Assembly: GCA_022826925.1 (NCBI GenBank)
Contig: JAJDTX010000063.1
Coordinates: forward strand, 1 to 49,766
Reading direction: 5' to 3'
DNA: 49,766 nucleotides
Origin: Bryobacterales bacterium
Lineage (GTDB): Bacteria; Acidobacteriota; Terriglobia; Bryobacterales; UBA6623
Shown here piece after piece: positions 24,527-32,771 of the stretch; the stretch's first letter is position 1; each line of letters starts with the position of its first letter. Made by a program: the position numbers and the translations under genes. The notes under the pieces were generated by a model. The model worked only from the letters and a program-made list of their open reading frames with translations. It did not search any database and had not been told where the DNA came from.

Positions 24527-26692
24527 ATGCGCTGGCTCGCCTTTCCGTTGCTGTTCGCACTGCAAGCTGGTGTGTTCTCCGGCGCGGCCCCGCAGAGTTG
24601 GGAGCTGTCGACCTACGGTCAGTTCTTGGCGGGCACGTTCACAAACATTGCCTTGGAGCGGGAGGGCGTCGTGCGCGTGGCCCCGTCGCTCGATGTCGTG
24701 CATGAGTCCGAACAGGCCGTGGTCTGGTCGATGGCACGCTCGCCGGACGGCAACGTGTACTACGGGACCGGCCACCAGGGCGCGGTATTTCGAGTCGCGC
24801 CGGGCGGTTCCGGGCAACTGCTGTGGAAGGCTCCGGAGATCGAGGTGTTTGCCCTCGCGGTCGGAGCGGACGGAGTCCTGTATGTCGGCACCTCTCCCAA
24901 AGGCAAGGTGTACAAAGTTACCGCGGACGGGGCCGCCAGCGAGTTCTTCGATCCCGGCGAGGAGTACATTTGGTCGCTTGCGTTTGACGCGCAGGGCCGC
25001 CTCCACGTGGGCACGGGCGCGGGCGGCAAGGTCTATCGCGTGACGCAAGACGGCACGGGCCAGGCTTGGTTCGAATCCGGCCAGCGCCACGTGATGAGCC
25101 TTGCCGTCGATGCCGCGGGCAACGTGCTCGTCGGTACCGACCCCGACGGAATTCTCTACCGCGTCTCGCCCGAAGGCAAGGCGTTCGCGCTGCACGATTC
25201 GGATCTGCCGGAAGTGAAGGCCATCGCGGTCGACGAGGACGGCGCGATCTTCTTTGCCGCGATGGGAGGCGGCATGGATCGCATCTTGCAGGCCATACCC
25301 GCCCAGCAGGCCCCTGTAGCGGGTACGGCCACGATCGCGCCGGCAGGTGCCGCGGTTGCCGTCCAGGGGGTTTCGTCGGTCGTCAGCTACGCGCAGCAGC
25401 CGCAAGTGGTCTACGCCGGAGAGCGCTCGGCGCTGATGAAGATCGTCGACGGACGGGCCGTGGAAAAGCTGTGGACGTCCAACGAAGAGCAACTCTTGGG
25501 CATGTCGCTGGGCGCTTCCAGCGATGCGGGAGTGCTGTTCGCGACCGATCGAGGGGGGCGCATCTACCGCACTGGATCGGACCGGCAGCTGAGCTTGGTT
25601 TCACAGACCGGCAAGTCCCAAATGACGGTGCTGATGGGCGGCAGCGACGGAATGCTCGCCGGATCCGCCCATGGCGGCGCGCTTTACCGGCTGAACCCCC
25701 AGCCGGCCGCGAGCGGGGTCTACGAGACGGCGCCGCGCGACACCGGCGGGGTCTCGTCTTGGGGCCAGCTCTCCTGGCGCGCCAGCGTCCCGGAAGGCTC
25801 GCAGCTGGAGATTCGCACCCGCAGCGGGAACATGCACCGGGCCGGGCCGGGATGGAGCCCGTGGTCCGAGCCGCTGGCCGACAGCGAGGGTTCTGCGGTT
25901 TCCTCGCCGCCCGCCAGGTTCTTGCAGTGGCAGGCGACCTTGCGGGGCGAAGCGCGATTGAGATCGGTGCGCGTGCACTACCTGCCGCAGAACTCCGCCC
26001 CGGTAGTGCGCTCGGTCAACGTGGTGCCCGAGACCGTCAACGCGGATTCGGCGTCCGAGAGCCAGTCCTCAAATGCCACCAGCAGCTACAGCATCACCGT
26101 CTCCGCTTCTGGCGAGTCGTCTCCTACCACGCCTACCCCCCAACAGGCCGGCGCGGGGTCTGTGCGCAAGCTGGCCGTGATCTGGAGCGCCCAAGACCCC
26201 GACGGGGACAAGCTCCGTGCCGAGGTGTCGTTCCGCGGCGAGGGGGAGACGGTCTGGAAGACCATCCGCAAGGACCTGCCGGGACCGAAGTTCTCGATTG
26301 ACAGCGATGCGCTGGCCGACGGCCGCTACGAGTTTCGCGTGCGCGTGGACGATGGCTTGGTCAATCCCGCCGAGCGGTCTCTGAGCGCCGACAGGATCAG
26401 CAGCCCGGTGCTGGTGGACCAGACGCCTCCCAGCGTCACGGCGCTGGCTTCCGGCGCGGGCGGCGAGCCGCGCTTTCAGGCCAGCGACGCGGCTTCGGCC
26501 ATTCGAGTCGCCGAGTACTCGGTGGATGCGGGCGAGTGGAAGCCCGTTCTGTCCGACGACGGGATCCTGGATGCTCGCACCGAGACCTTCACGCTGCGGC
26601 TGGGGGACCTGGAGCCGGGCGAGCACCTGGTCGTTCTGCGCGTGCGAGACCGGGCGGGCAACACCGCTCTCGGCAAGGCGCTGCTGCGCTGA
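24527..26692 (+). CDS. Secreted beta-propeller protein with C-terminal Ig-like part
   Basis: The 721-residue protein has a signal peptide (MRWLAFPLLFALQAGVFSGAA). About seven repeats follow with a WSMA-x-DGNVYYGTG-like pattern: YYGTGHQGAVFRV, LYVGTSPKGKVYKV, LHVGTGAGGKVYRV and LVGTDPDGILYRV. These are four-strand blades of a beta-propeller (about residues 55-400). The C-terminal part carries a fibronectin/Ig-like region with WSAQDPDGDKLRAEV (about 545-560) and a final VDAGEWKPV domain. Such proteins bind ligands or partners outside the cytoplasm; no catalytic motif is visible. The frame is open far upstream through the S55 gene, but only this ATG gives a signal peptide. It lies 11 bases after the S55 gene and is probably co-transcribed with it. 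Confidence 0.78.
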   Translation: MRWLAFPLLFALQAGVFSGAAPQSWELSTYGQFLAGTFTNIALEREGVVRVAPSLDVVHESEQAVVWSMARSPDGNVYYGTGHQGAVFRVAPGGSGQLLWKAPEIEVFALAVGADGVLYVGTSPKGKVYKVTADGAASEFFDPGEEYIWSLAFDAQGRLHVGTGAGGKVYRVTQDGTGQAWFESGQRHVMSLAVDAAGNVLVGTDPDGILYRVSPEGKAFALHDSDLPEVKAIAVDEDGAIFFAAMGGGMDRILQAIPAQQAPVAGTATIAPAGAAVAVQGVSSVVSYAQQPQVVYAGERSALMKIVDGRAVEKLWTSNEEQLLGMSLGASSDAGVLFATDRGGRIYRTGSDRQLSLVSQTGKSQMTVLMGGSDGMLAGSAHGGALYRLNPQPAASGVYETAPRDTGGVSSWGQLSWRASVPEGSQLEIRTRSGNMHRAGPGWSPWSEPLADSEGSAVSSPPARFLQWQATLRGEARLRSVRVHYLPQNSAPVVRSVNVVPETVNADSASESQSSNATSSYSITVSASGESSPTTPTPQQAGAGSVRKLAVIWSAQDPDGDKLRAEVSFRGEGETVWKTIRKDLPGPKFSIDSDALADGRYEFRVRVDDGLVNPAERSLSADRISSPVLVDQTPPSVTALASGAGGEPRFQASDAASAIRVAEYSVDAGEWKPVLSDDGILDARTETFTLRLGDLEPGEHLVVLRVRDRAGNTALGKALLR

Positions 26693-26847
26693 GCCCCACG
26701 CGCTGGCGCGGTATTGTTACCCAACTATTACAGAAGGCGAATCGGCGCGCTGGTATCTTGGACATTCTTAGGTTGCATCCCGATGCGGCGGCTGCCGCTT
26801 CGTCGCGCCTGAAGTTTCCGTCGGCGAGTGTTGGAGGCCAGAGCTAC

Positions 26848-27741
26848 GTGAACGATACCCTGCAGACACCTGCGTTGGAATTCGGCGACCGCTCGAAGCT
26901 GAACACTGGCACTACGGTTGCCTTGGGTCTCTTCCACCTTGGCGCGCTGGCTGCGCCGTTCTTCTTTACTTGGACGAACTTGGCCGTGGCGGTTGCCTTG
27001 TATTGGGTGTCGATGAGCTGGGGTATCGGGATGGGCTACCACCGCCTGCACACGCACCGCGGCTACAAGGTTCCCAAGCCATTGGAGTACTTCCTAGCGA
27101 TCTGCGCCACGCTGGCGCTGGAGGGCGGTCCGATCTACTGGGTCGCCGCGCACCGCTGCCACCACCAGCACTCGGACACGGATCACGACCCCCACACTCC
27201 GCGGCACGGCGGATTCTGGGCGCACATGGGCTGGATCCTGTTCGGCGAGACGATGCATTCCAGCACGGCCCTGGCGGACAAGTATGCGCCTGATTTGGGC
27301 AAGGACCGGTTCTACCGGGTCCTCAGCGCCTGGCACTGGGTTCCGCTGACGGTTCTCGGAGTTGTGATCTTGCTGGTCGGCGGCGTCGGGATGATGCTGT
27401 GGGCGATTCCGCTGCGGGTGGTCGCTGGCTTGCACGCGACCTGGCTGGTCAACTCGGCCACGCACATGTGGGGCAGGCGGCGGTTCCGCACCACCGACGA
27501 TTCGCGCAACCTATGGTGGGTCGCGTTGATCTCGTTCGGCGAGGGCTGGCACAACAACCACCATGCCAACCCGGTCTCGGCGCGGCACGGAGTGGCTTGG
27601 TACGAGTTGGATCTGACCTACTGGCAGATCCGCCTGCTCGAAAAGCTTCGCATCGCCAGGGCGGTGTACGCGCCCGGCTTGGCCGAATTGGAGGGCCAGC
27701 AGGAAAAAGACGTGGCCTCCGGCCTGAAGGCCGCCGCGTAA
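26848..27741 (+). CDS. Acyl-CoA/acyl-lipid desaturase (Delta9 type)
   Basis: This membrane di-iron desaturase would put a double bond into saturated fatty acyl chains and so adjust membrane fluidity. The 297-residue protein has the three His boxes of the stearoyl-CoA-desaturase group: HRLHTHRG, HRCHHQHSD and HNNHH, plus the extra conserved His of NSATHMWG. There are four hydrophobic segments in two pairs (about residues 20-65 and 165-205). I chose GTG 26848 because GGAGG lies 10 bases upstream; the frame is open further upstream inside the preceding gene. It is the last gene of a plus-strand run and is followed by a strong hairpin. Confidence 0.9.
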   Translation: MNDTLQTPALEFGDRSKLNTGTTVALGLFHLGALAAPFFFTWTNLAVAVALYWVSMSWGIGMGYHRLHTHRGYKVPKPLEYFLAICATLALEGGPIYWVAAHRCHHQHSDTDHDPHTPRHGGFWAHMGWILFGETMHSSTALADKYAPDLGKDRFYRVLSAWHWVPLTVLGVVILLVGGVGMMLWAIPLRVVAGLHATWLVNSATHMWGRRRFRTTDDSRNLWWVALISFGEGWHNNHHANPVSARHGVAWYELDLTYWQIRLLEKLRIARAVYAPGLAELEGQQEKDVASGLKAAA

Positions 27742-27745
27742 GCGC

Positions 27746-27767
27746 CCGTGCGCCCAACTGCGCACGG
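27746..27767 (+). terminator. Hairpin after desaturase gene
   Basis: CCGTGCGC (27746-27753) and GCGCACGG (27760-27767) form a perfect 8-bp stem with a 6-base loop, 4 bases after the desaturase stop. No T-run follows, so it is either a weak intrinsic terminator or an RNA-stabilising structure. Confidence 0.5.
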
Positions 27768-27905
27768 CATGTTCGGCTCGTAGCCGTAAGGCGCTTGTAG
27801 GGATACCGAGAGACTGTAAGCGCCGTCAATTGTCTCCCGGACCGGTTGCTGCGCTCCCTCTGCAGGAGCGTCCCGAGCCCGCGGGGAATTCCTCTGCAGG
27901 CCCGG

Positions 27906-29756
27906 CTACTCCAAGGTCGTGAAGAAGATCGCAGCGAGAAAACCCATCAGCGTCGAAATGCCGATCACCGGGCCCGCCTTGAGATAGGCGTCGGGCACCA
28001 TCGTCTGCGCAATCATGGTCAACATCGCTCCGGCTGCGATTCCTTGCACTAGGCCGAAGGCGTGCGGATCGGCCCCGACGAAGAATATGCTGCCGAGTGC
28101 CGCCCCGATGCCGGTCAGCACCATGAGCGAGGTCCACATGAACAGGACCCTCGCAAAGCTCATCCCTTGCTGCTGCATGCCGACCGAACTTGACAACGCC
28201 TCGGGGTAATTGGATAGGAACAGACCGGCAATCAGGGAAGCACTGACCGGACCGTGAATGAGCGAACTGCCGATGACCGCGGATTCGGGAATGCCGTCCA
28301 GCAGGATGCCCAGCCAGATGGCGAGGGGCGCGCCCTTGTGGAGATTGCCATGTACGGCCATGTCCGAGGCCGACGGCATGAGACGACCGCTGTCCACGCT
28401 GCGCGTGGCGCGACTGATCCAACGCTGCACTTCCCGCGCGGCGAACCCCTGCACGTCCGTCAAGTAGTCCTTGTTCTCCACCCCCGACAGGTAGTCCCTG
28501 ACCTTCTCGTGGATGGCCGGATAGCTCTGCATCAATGCGTCGAAGTCGGATTTGCGGAGCACCCAAAGCTCCGTGGGATCGATCGCGATGGAACTGTAGA
28601 AGCGGCGGGCATTGGTGATGAACGATTTGCCGCCGAGCGCTTCGCCCGGTTCTGCGGTCAGGCGCTGGAGAGCCCGGCCCGCAGGGGGAATCAACGCCAC
28701 CTGCCCGCGCGCCACGATGTAGAGGCGGTCCGCTAGCTCGCCGTGGCGGTAGATCGTCTCGCCCCGTTCATAGCGGACGCAGAACAGCCGGTTGGCGATG
28801 GCGCTCAGGTCCGCCGGCGACAGCCCGCGGAAGATCGGAAGACTGCGGAGCCCGGGGGACGTTCGGACGAGCTCGTCGCGATCGCGCTCGATGGTGACGG
28901 CATTCGGCAGCACGCCCCCAGTGATGCCGGCCAGAGCGCTCTCGCGCCAGCGAGTGACTTGCTCGGCAGTGAGCCTCTGGCGCTCCTTCAAATAGCGGGT
29001 GACGGAATCGTCGGAAACGAGCTTCATGGCGGCGGCGGCGAGGGGTGCCGAGATCGCCAAGGCCCGCTGAAACTCCTCGCGCGGCAGCATCCAGATCTGC
29101 GAGTCCCGGGTCGCGACCGCATGCCTGGTGTGAGGAGACCCGGTGATGAAGGCATGCTGCCCGGGAGTCCCTCCAGCGCGGTGCACCGAAGGCGGATCGC
29201 TTGGGAGCGCCGGGTCCGTGGTCGACACCTCCCCTTCCGCGACCACATAGAGGAAGTCGGAGGGATCGCCAACGCTGAAGACTGTCGCGTCGGCCTCGAA
29301 TTCGGCGTAGACGGCTGCGGACGCCACTTCCTCGAGGTCATGTCGCTTCAGGCCGCGAAATGTGCCGATCCGCTCCAGTTCGGCGAGTACCTTCCGGAAG
29401 CGCTTGCGGCTCCTGCGCCGGAGGTAGTTCACCACGGTCGAAGACTTGCGCAGGAATCCCCCGTGGTTGTTGATGACGTTGTTGAGTCCGACAAACATCC
29501 CGCCGCCGAGCACGCACCCGGCCGCCAGCCAGGGGAAGTGCCCCTGTGCGAGCGCAGAGGCGACCAGATCGAGCGTCAGCGCTGCGAGGAGCGCGCCGCC
29601 GCCGAAGGCCATGAGGATCCCGACGGAGCGATCATCGGGCCGCCAGAACAGGGTCGTGAGCGTTCCAAGTGGCAGCGAGCATGCGCTCAGAATTCCCATC
29701 GAAAGCGCAAGAAGGGTCAGTGGCTCCAACACCGCAAATGCCTCACAACTGCTCAA
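27906..29756 (-). CDS. ZIP-like permease with two inserted cyclic-nucleotide-binding domains
   Basis: The 616-residue protein is built as follows: three membrane segments (about 11-36, 45-70, 74-95); CNB domain 1 (about 130-250); CNB domain 2 (about 303-425, with YERGETIYRHGELADRLYIVARGQVALI); then five membrane segments (about 476-612). Three plus five equals the eight of ZIP metal transporters, with the insert in the TM3-TM4 loop, which is cytoplasmic in ZIPs. In TM4 and TM5 the ZIP motifs (HNxPEG / HExPEG in ZupT) read LDGIPES and LSNYPEA: Pro-Glu is kept but the metal-binding His residues are lost. It may carry another ion or act as a sensor. The phosphate-binding cassettes are also not canonical. 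Start ATG 29756; the divergent neighbour is an NHL protein. Confidence 0.78.
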   Translation of the reverse strand: MSSCEAFAVLEPLTLLALSMGILSACSLPLGTLTTLFWRPDDRSVGILMAFGGGALLAALTLDLVASALAQGHFPWLAAGCVLGGGMFVGLNNVINNHGGFLRKSSTVVNYLRRRSRKRFRKVLAELERIGTFRGLKRHDLEEVASAAVYAEFEADATVFSVGDPSDFLYVVAEGEVSTTDPALPSDPPSVHRAGGTPGQHAFITGSPHTRHAVATRDSQIWMLPREEFQRALAISAPLAAAAMKLVSDDSVTRYLKERQRLTAEQVTRWRESALAGITGGVLPNAVTIERDRDELVRTSPGLRSLPIFRGLSPADLSAIANRLFCVRYERGETIYRHGELADRLYIVARGQVALIPPAGRALQRLTAEPGEALGGKSFITNARRFYSSIAIDPTELWVLRKSDFDALMQSYPAIHEKVRDYLSGVENKDYLTDVQGFAAREVQRWISRATRSVDSGRLMPSASDMAVHGNLHKGAPLAIWLGILLDGIPESAVIGSSLIHGPVSASLIAGLFLSNYPEALSSSVGMQQQGMSFARVLFMWTSLMVLTGIGAALGSIFFVGADPHAFGLVQGIAAGAMLTMIAQTMVPDAYLKAGPVIGISTLMGFLAAIFFTTLE

Positions 29757-30216
29757 CCAGAACCGACTTAGCGTTCAGCTCTTCGCAAGGACTCTCCGTC
29801 GGAACAATCGGACCGATTGGTTCGCTCGTCGCAGCCTTCAGAGCCGCCCCGAGCTCATCCGATCAACTCTCCATTCCCCGCTGTGCGGCACCTTCTGACG
29901 GAACAGAGCAGCCGTCCACCAATCCGGATACCAGCACGAGTCCCGCGACCCCTCCAAGAGCAATGACCGAGCCGCGCATCCAATCCAGCCTACCAACGCT
30001 CATCCTCTGGCCCGGAAGCAGCAGATCAAGCACCTGTCACCTCCAGACTCTTCGCCACCGTCGGTCTGCTTCAAGGCCCTGTCGGCCGAGCACTCTCGAT
30101 GCGACTGGCCGATGCGGGGAGCTGACGGGCGCCGTCGCTCAAGGCGCTAGGCATCAGTGCACTATCAGGCAAGGGTCGTTGAGTGCCCGGCCTCCGAAGA
30201 AGGCTATCCTAACCGC
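29757..30216. other. Divergent intergenic region, no gene seen
   Basis: About 460 bases lie between two divergent genes. Open frames crossing it are Ser/Arg/Pro-rich with no recognisable family. Base composition looks slightly less G+C-rich than the genes. Promoters for both genes should be here, but I cannot point to clear boxes. Confidence 0.4.
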
Positions 30217-31284
30217 ATGCGACTGATCTTGGCTGTCCTAGTTGCCTCGTCCGGAATGCTGGCGGGTACTGCTGATACGCTCGCCGGCACGGGCATCTCC
30301 GGCGCGACGGGGGACGGCGGTCCGGCGACCGCCGCGCGGGTCGGAAATCCCTATGGCCTCACTCTGGGTCCGGACGGCGCGCTGTACGTTTGCGAGATCG
30401 ACACTGACCGGATCCGTCGCGTCGACATGGGCGACGGCACGATTTCGACGGTTGTGGGGACGGGCGAGACCGGCTACTCCGGCGACGGCGGACCCGCCGT
30501 CGAGGCCGAGCTCAATGACCCGTATGAAGTTCGCTTCGATGACGACGGCAACATGTACTTCGTCGAGATGCTCAGCGCGGTGGTCCGACGGGTCGATGCC
30601 GGTGACGGCACGATCACGACGATCGCCGGCACTGGCGAGCGCGGGTTCTCCGGCGACGGCGGCCCGGCGGTGGAGGCGACGTTCAACCGCCCGCACTCGA
30701 TCGCTTTGGACGGAAAGGGCTCCTTGTATGTCGCGGACATCGGCAATCACAGGATCCGGCGGGTCGACCTTGCCACCGGAACCGTGACCACGTTTGCCGG
30801 CACTGGCGAGCGCGAGCCTACGCCGGACGGCGCTCCGCTAGCCGGAACGCCTCTTAACGGTCCGCGCGCGTTAGCGTTCGCTCCCGACGGAGACATGTAC
30901 ATCGCCTTGCGCGAGGGCAACGCGGTGTATCGGCTGGACATCGAGGCAAAGCGCCTCTACCACGTCGCCGGAACCGGTGCCAAGGGCTACACCGGTGATG
31001 GGGGGCCTGCAACCGAGGCCACCCTGGCGGGCCCGAAGGGCATCGAGGTCGGCCCCGACCGGGCGGTGTATCTTGCCGATACCGAGAATCACGCGATTCG
31101 CCGGATCGATGGCGCAAGCGGCGCTATCTCCACGGTGGCGGGCGACGGCACGGTCCACGACGGCCCGGACGGCGATCCGCTGCAATGCGGCCTGGCGCGG
31201 CCCCACGGTGTCTACGTGGACCGAGCTGGCAACGTCTACATCGGGGACAGCGAGAACCATAGGGTCCGGATCGTGCGCCCCTAG
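30217..31284 (+). CDS. Secreted NHL-repeat six-bladed beta-propeller protein
   Basis: The 355-residue protein has a signal peptide (MRLILAVLVASSGMLAGTA) and six repeats, each with a GTG-x2-G(Y/F)SGDGGPA element followed by an NHL-type strand such as NPYGLTLGPDGALYVCEID or RPHSIALDGKGSLYVADIG. The elements start at about residues 24, 81, 138, 196, 251 and 305. The fourth (PTPDGAP) and sixth (HDGPDGDP) are degenerate. Six blades close an NHL propeller, so the protein is essentially one domain. Such modules bind proteins, glycans or nucleic acids; no enzyme residues are evident. The ATG was chosen for the signal peptide. A longer in-frame start at 30157 is less likely. Confidence 0.85.
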   Translation: MRLILAVLVASSGMLAGTADTLAGTGISGATGDGGPATAARVGNPYGLTLGPDGALYVCEIDTDRIRRVDMGDGTISTVVGTGETGYSGDGGPAVEAELNDPYEVRFDDDGNMYFVEMLSAVVRRVDAGDGTITTIAGTGERGFSGDGGPAVEATFNRPHSIALDGKGSLYVADIGNHRIRRVDLATGTVTTFAGTGEREPTPDGAPLAGTPLNGPRALAFAPDGDMYIALREGNAVYRLDIEAKRLYHVAGTGAKGYTGDGGPATEATLAGPKGIEVGPDRAVYLADTENHAIRRIDGASGAISTVAGDGTVHDGPDGDPLQCGLARPHGVYVDRAGNVYIGDSENHRVRIVRP

Positions 31285-31355
31285 TTCCGGCGCAGCGCGT
31301 GTGCCATCATGGCGACGGGGCACGCCCATTCACGGCTGTCCGCAGGAGGGAAGAA

Positions 31356-31727
31356 ATGCGCGCAATTGCAATCATCTGTCTGGCCGCCTGTATGGCGCTG
31401 CCGGCAGTTGCCGAGCGGGTTTTCGACATCGATGGCCCGATGGAATTGCACATCTGGATGACGGCCAAGAGCGGTCAGGCCGAACAACTCGAGAAGACGT
31501 TCGTCGAGGTGTTCTACCCGGCCGTGAGCAGCATGCCCGGCTTCCGGAGCGCGCTGTTGATGCGCAAGCCCGCAACCTCCGAGTTCACAGTGCGTCTCAG
31601 CTTTGACACCGAGGAGCAGCGGGTGGAGTGGGTTGCCTCGGACAAGCACCAGCGGGCTTGGCCCGCGCTATCGTCGCACGCGCAGGAGACGCGCTACGAC
31701 GGCTTTGCGGTCGTGCATCCGAAGTAG
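31356..31727 (+). CDS. Small secreted dimeric alpha/beta-barrel-like protein
   Basis: The 123-residue protein has a signal peptide (MRAIAIICLAACMALPAVA). The mature part resembles the antibiotic-biosynthesis-monooxygenase/EthD-type dimeric alpha-beta barrel fold: a strand MELHIWMTAK, helix GQAEQLEKTFVEVFYPAVSSMPGF, strand SALLMRK, strand EFTVRLSFDT, and helix with WVASDKHQRAWPAL. The GF-x-SALLMR pattern after the first helix is usual for this fold. The exact family and substrate are unclear, and secreted members are rare. An AGGAGG ribosome-binding site 6-7 bases upstream makes the start secure. It converges with nusB, with 21 bases between the stops. Confidence 0.75.
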   Translation: MRAIAIICLAACMALPAVAERVFDIDGPMELHIWMTAKSGQAEQLEKTFVEVFYPAVSSMPGFRSALLMRKPATSEFTVRLSFDTEEQRVEWVASDKHQRAWPALSSHAQETRYDGFAVVHPK

Positions 31728-31748
31728 TCCCGCGCCGCGTTGCGAGCG

Positions 31749-32204
31749 TCAGAGTTTCTTCTGCTCGCTGGGCGGACGCGACTTGGCCTTGTCAGGATCG
31801 GATGCTTCGACGAACCCGTTCAGGATGCCGTTCATGAACCGCGTCGAAGCGTCGCCGTCGTAGCGCTTGCCGATCTCGAGGGTCTCGTTGATGACAATCG
31901 CGGGGTGCGTGTCGCCGCCGCGCAGTTCTGCCAGAGCCAGTCTCAGCAGGTGTCGCACCACCGGTTCAATGCGACTCGGCTGCCAGCGGTCGGCGCTGTG
32001 GCGCGCGATGATCGCATCCAGCTCCGCAACGTTTTCGGCGGCCTCGCGAAACAGCCGCTCGGCAAAGGCGTCCACCGGCTGGGGATCATCGGACGCCAGG
32101 CGGCCGAAGAAGTCCGCAACGACCTGGTCCGGGTCCGCTCCCCCAGCGTCCCACTGATAGATCATTTTCAGGGCGCACTCGCGGGATCGGCGACGGGAGA
32201 GCAT
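31749..32204 (-). CDS. nusB: Transcription antitermination factor NusB
   Basis: NusB binds the boxA element of rRNA leaders with NusE (S10) and prevents early termination. The 151-residue, all-helical protein starts MLSRRRSRECALKMIYQWDAG, the typical Arg-rich N-terminus. It carries the conserved segments PVVRHLLRLALAELRGGDTHPAIVINETLEIGKRYDGDASTRFMNGILNG, seen here in shorter blocks (INETLEIGKRYG-type and FMNGILNG). Length is normal (E. coli 139). It lies 24 bases after ribH on the same strand, the common ribH-nusB pairing. The C-terminal tail is Lys/Arg-rich. Confidence 0.94.
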   Translation of the reverse strand: MLSRRRSRECALKMIYQWDAGGADPDQVVADFFGRLASDDPQPVDAFAERLFREAAENVAELDAIIARHSADRWQPSRIEPVVRHLLRLALAELRGGDTHPAIVINETLEIGKRYDGDASTRFMNGILNGFVEASDPDKAKSRPPSEQKKL

Positions 32205-32228
32205 GGCGTAACGCTGTGGCCGCTGCGG

Positions 32229-32714
32229 TCAGATGGCGCGGATCGCGCTCAGCAAGTGGGCCATTTCGATGGCTGAGGCGGCGGCTTCGGCCCCGGCGTT
32301 GCGGCTCTTGGCTCCGGAGCGATCCATCGCCTGCTCGACGGTATCGCAGGTCAGCACGCCGAAGATGGTCGGCACGCCGGTCTCGGGTCCGACGCGCGCG
32401 ATCTGGCTCACCGCCCCCGATGCCACGTGCTCGTAGTGCGAAGTCTCCCCGCGAATCACGGCTCCCAGGCAGATCAAGGCATCGAAATTGCCGCTCTGTG
32501 CCAAGGCCCGGGCGGCGGTTGCCAACTCTAGCGAACCGGGCACGCGGGCCACGAACACCTGGTCCGCGTCGCCGCCGTGACGGCGGATCGCGTCCAGCGC
32601 CCCTGCGAGCAGCCGGTCCGTGATGAAACTGTTGAAGCGCGACACGACGCAGCCCAAGCGCAGCTCCGCTGCCTCGAGCCCGCCTTCCAGTTCCGTGAAT
32701 CCTTCGCGCGACAT
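32229..32714 (-). CDS. ribH: 6,7-dimethyl-8-ribityllumazine synthase (RibH)
   Basis: Lumazine synthase joins 5-amino-6-ribitylaminouracil and dihydroxybutanone phosphate in riboflavin synthesis. The 161-residue protein has the family blocks VVSRFNSFITDRLLAGALDA, VPGSLELATAARALA, and CLGAVIRGETSHYEHVASG with the catalytic His of the GETxHY motif. It also has GVLTCDTVEQAMDRSG. Length matches the icosahedral/pentameric forms (154-160). The gene is followed by nusB after 24 bases and preceded by the selenoprotein gene 57 bases upstream on the same strand, so the three may share a transcript. No other rib gene is in the window. Confidence 0.95.
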   Translation of the reverse strand: MSREGFTELEGGLEAAELRLGCVVSRFNSFITDRLLAGALDAIRRHGGDADQVFVARVPGSLELATAARALAQSGNFDALICLGAVIRGETSHYEHVASGAVSQIARVGPETGVPTIFGVLTCDTVEQAMDRSGAKSRNAGAEAAASAIEMAHLLSAIRAI

Positions 32715-32771
32715 TGCAGGCGCAACTTCATCCTAGCCAATGGGGCCGCGTCGAGTTCCGACGCGACCGGC

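Noticed and set aside
27742..27905. Possible tRNA or small RNA in the gap after the desaturase
   Set aside because: The stems seen do not fold into a cloverleaf; only the 8-bp hairpin after the desaturase stop is convincing.
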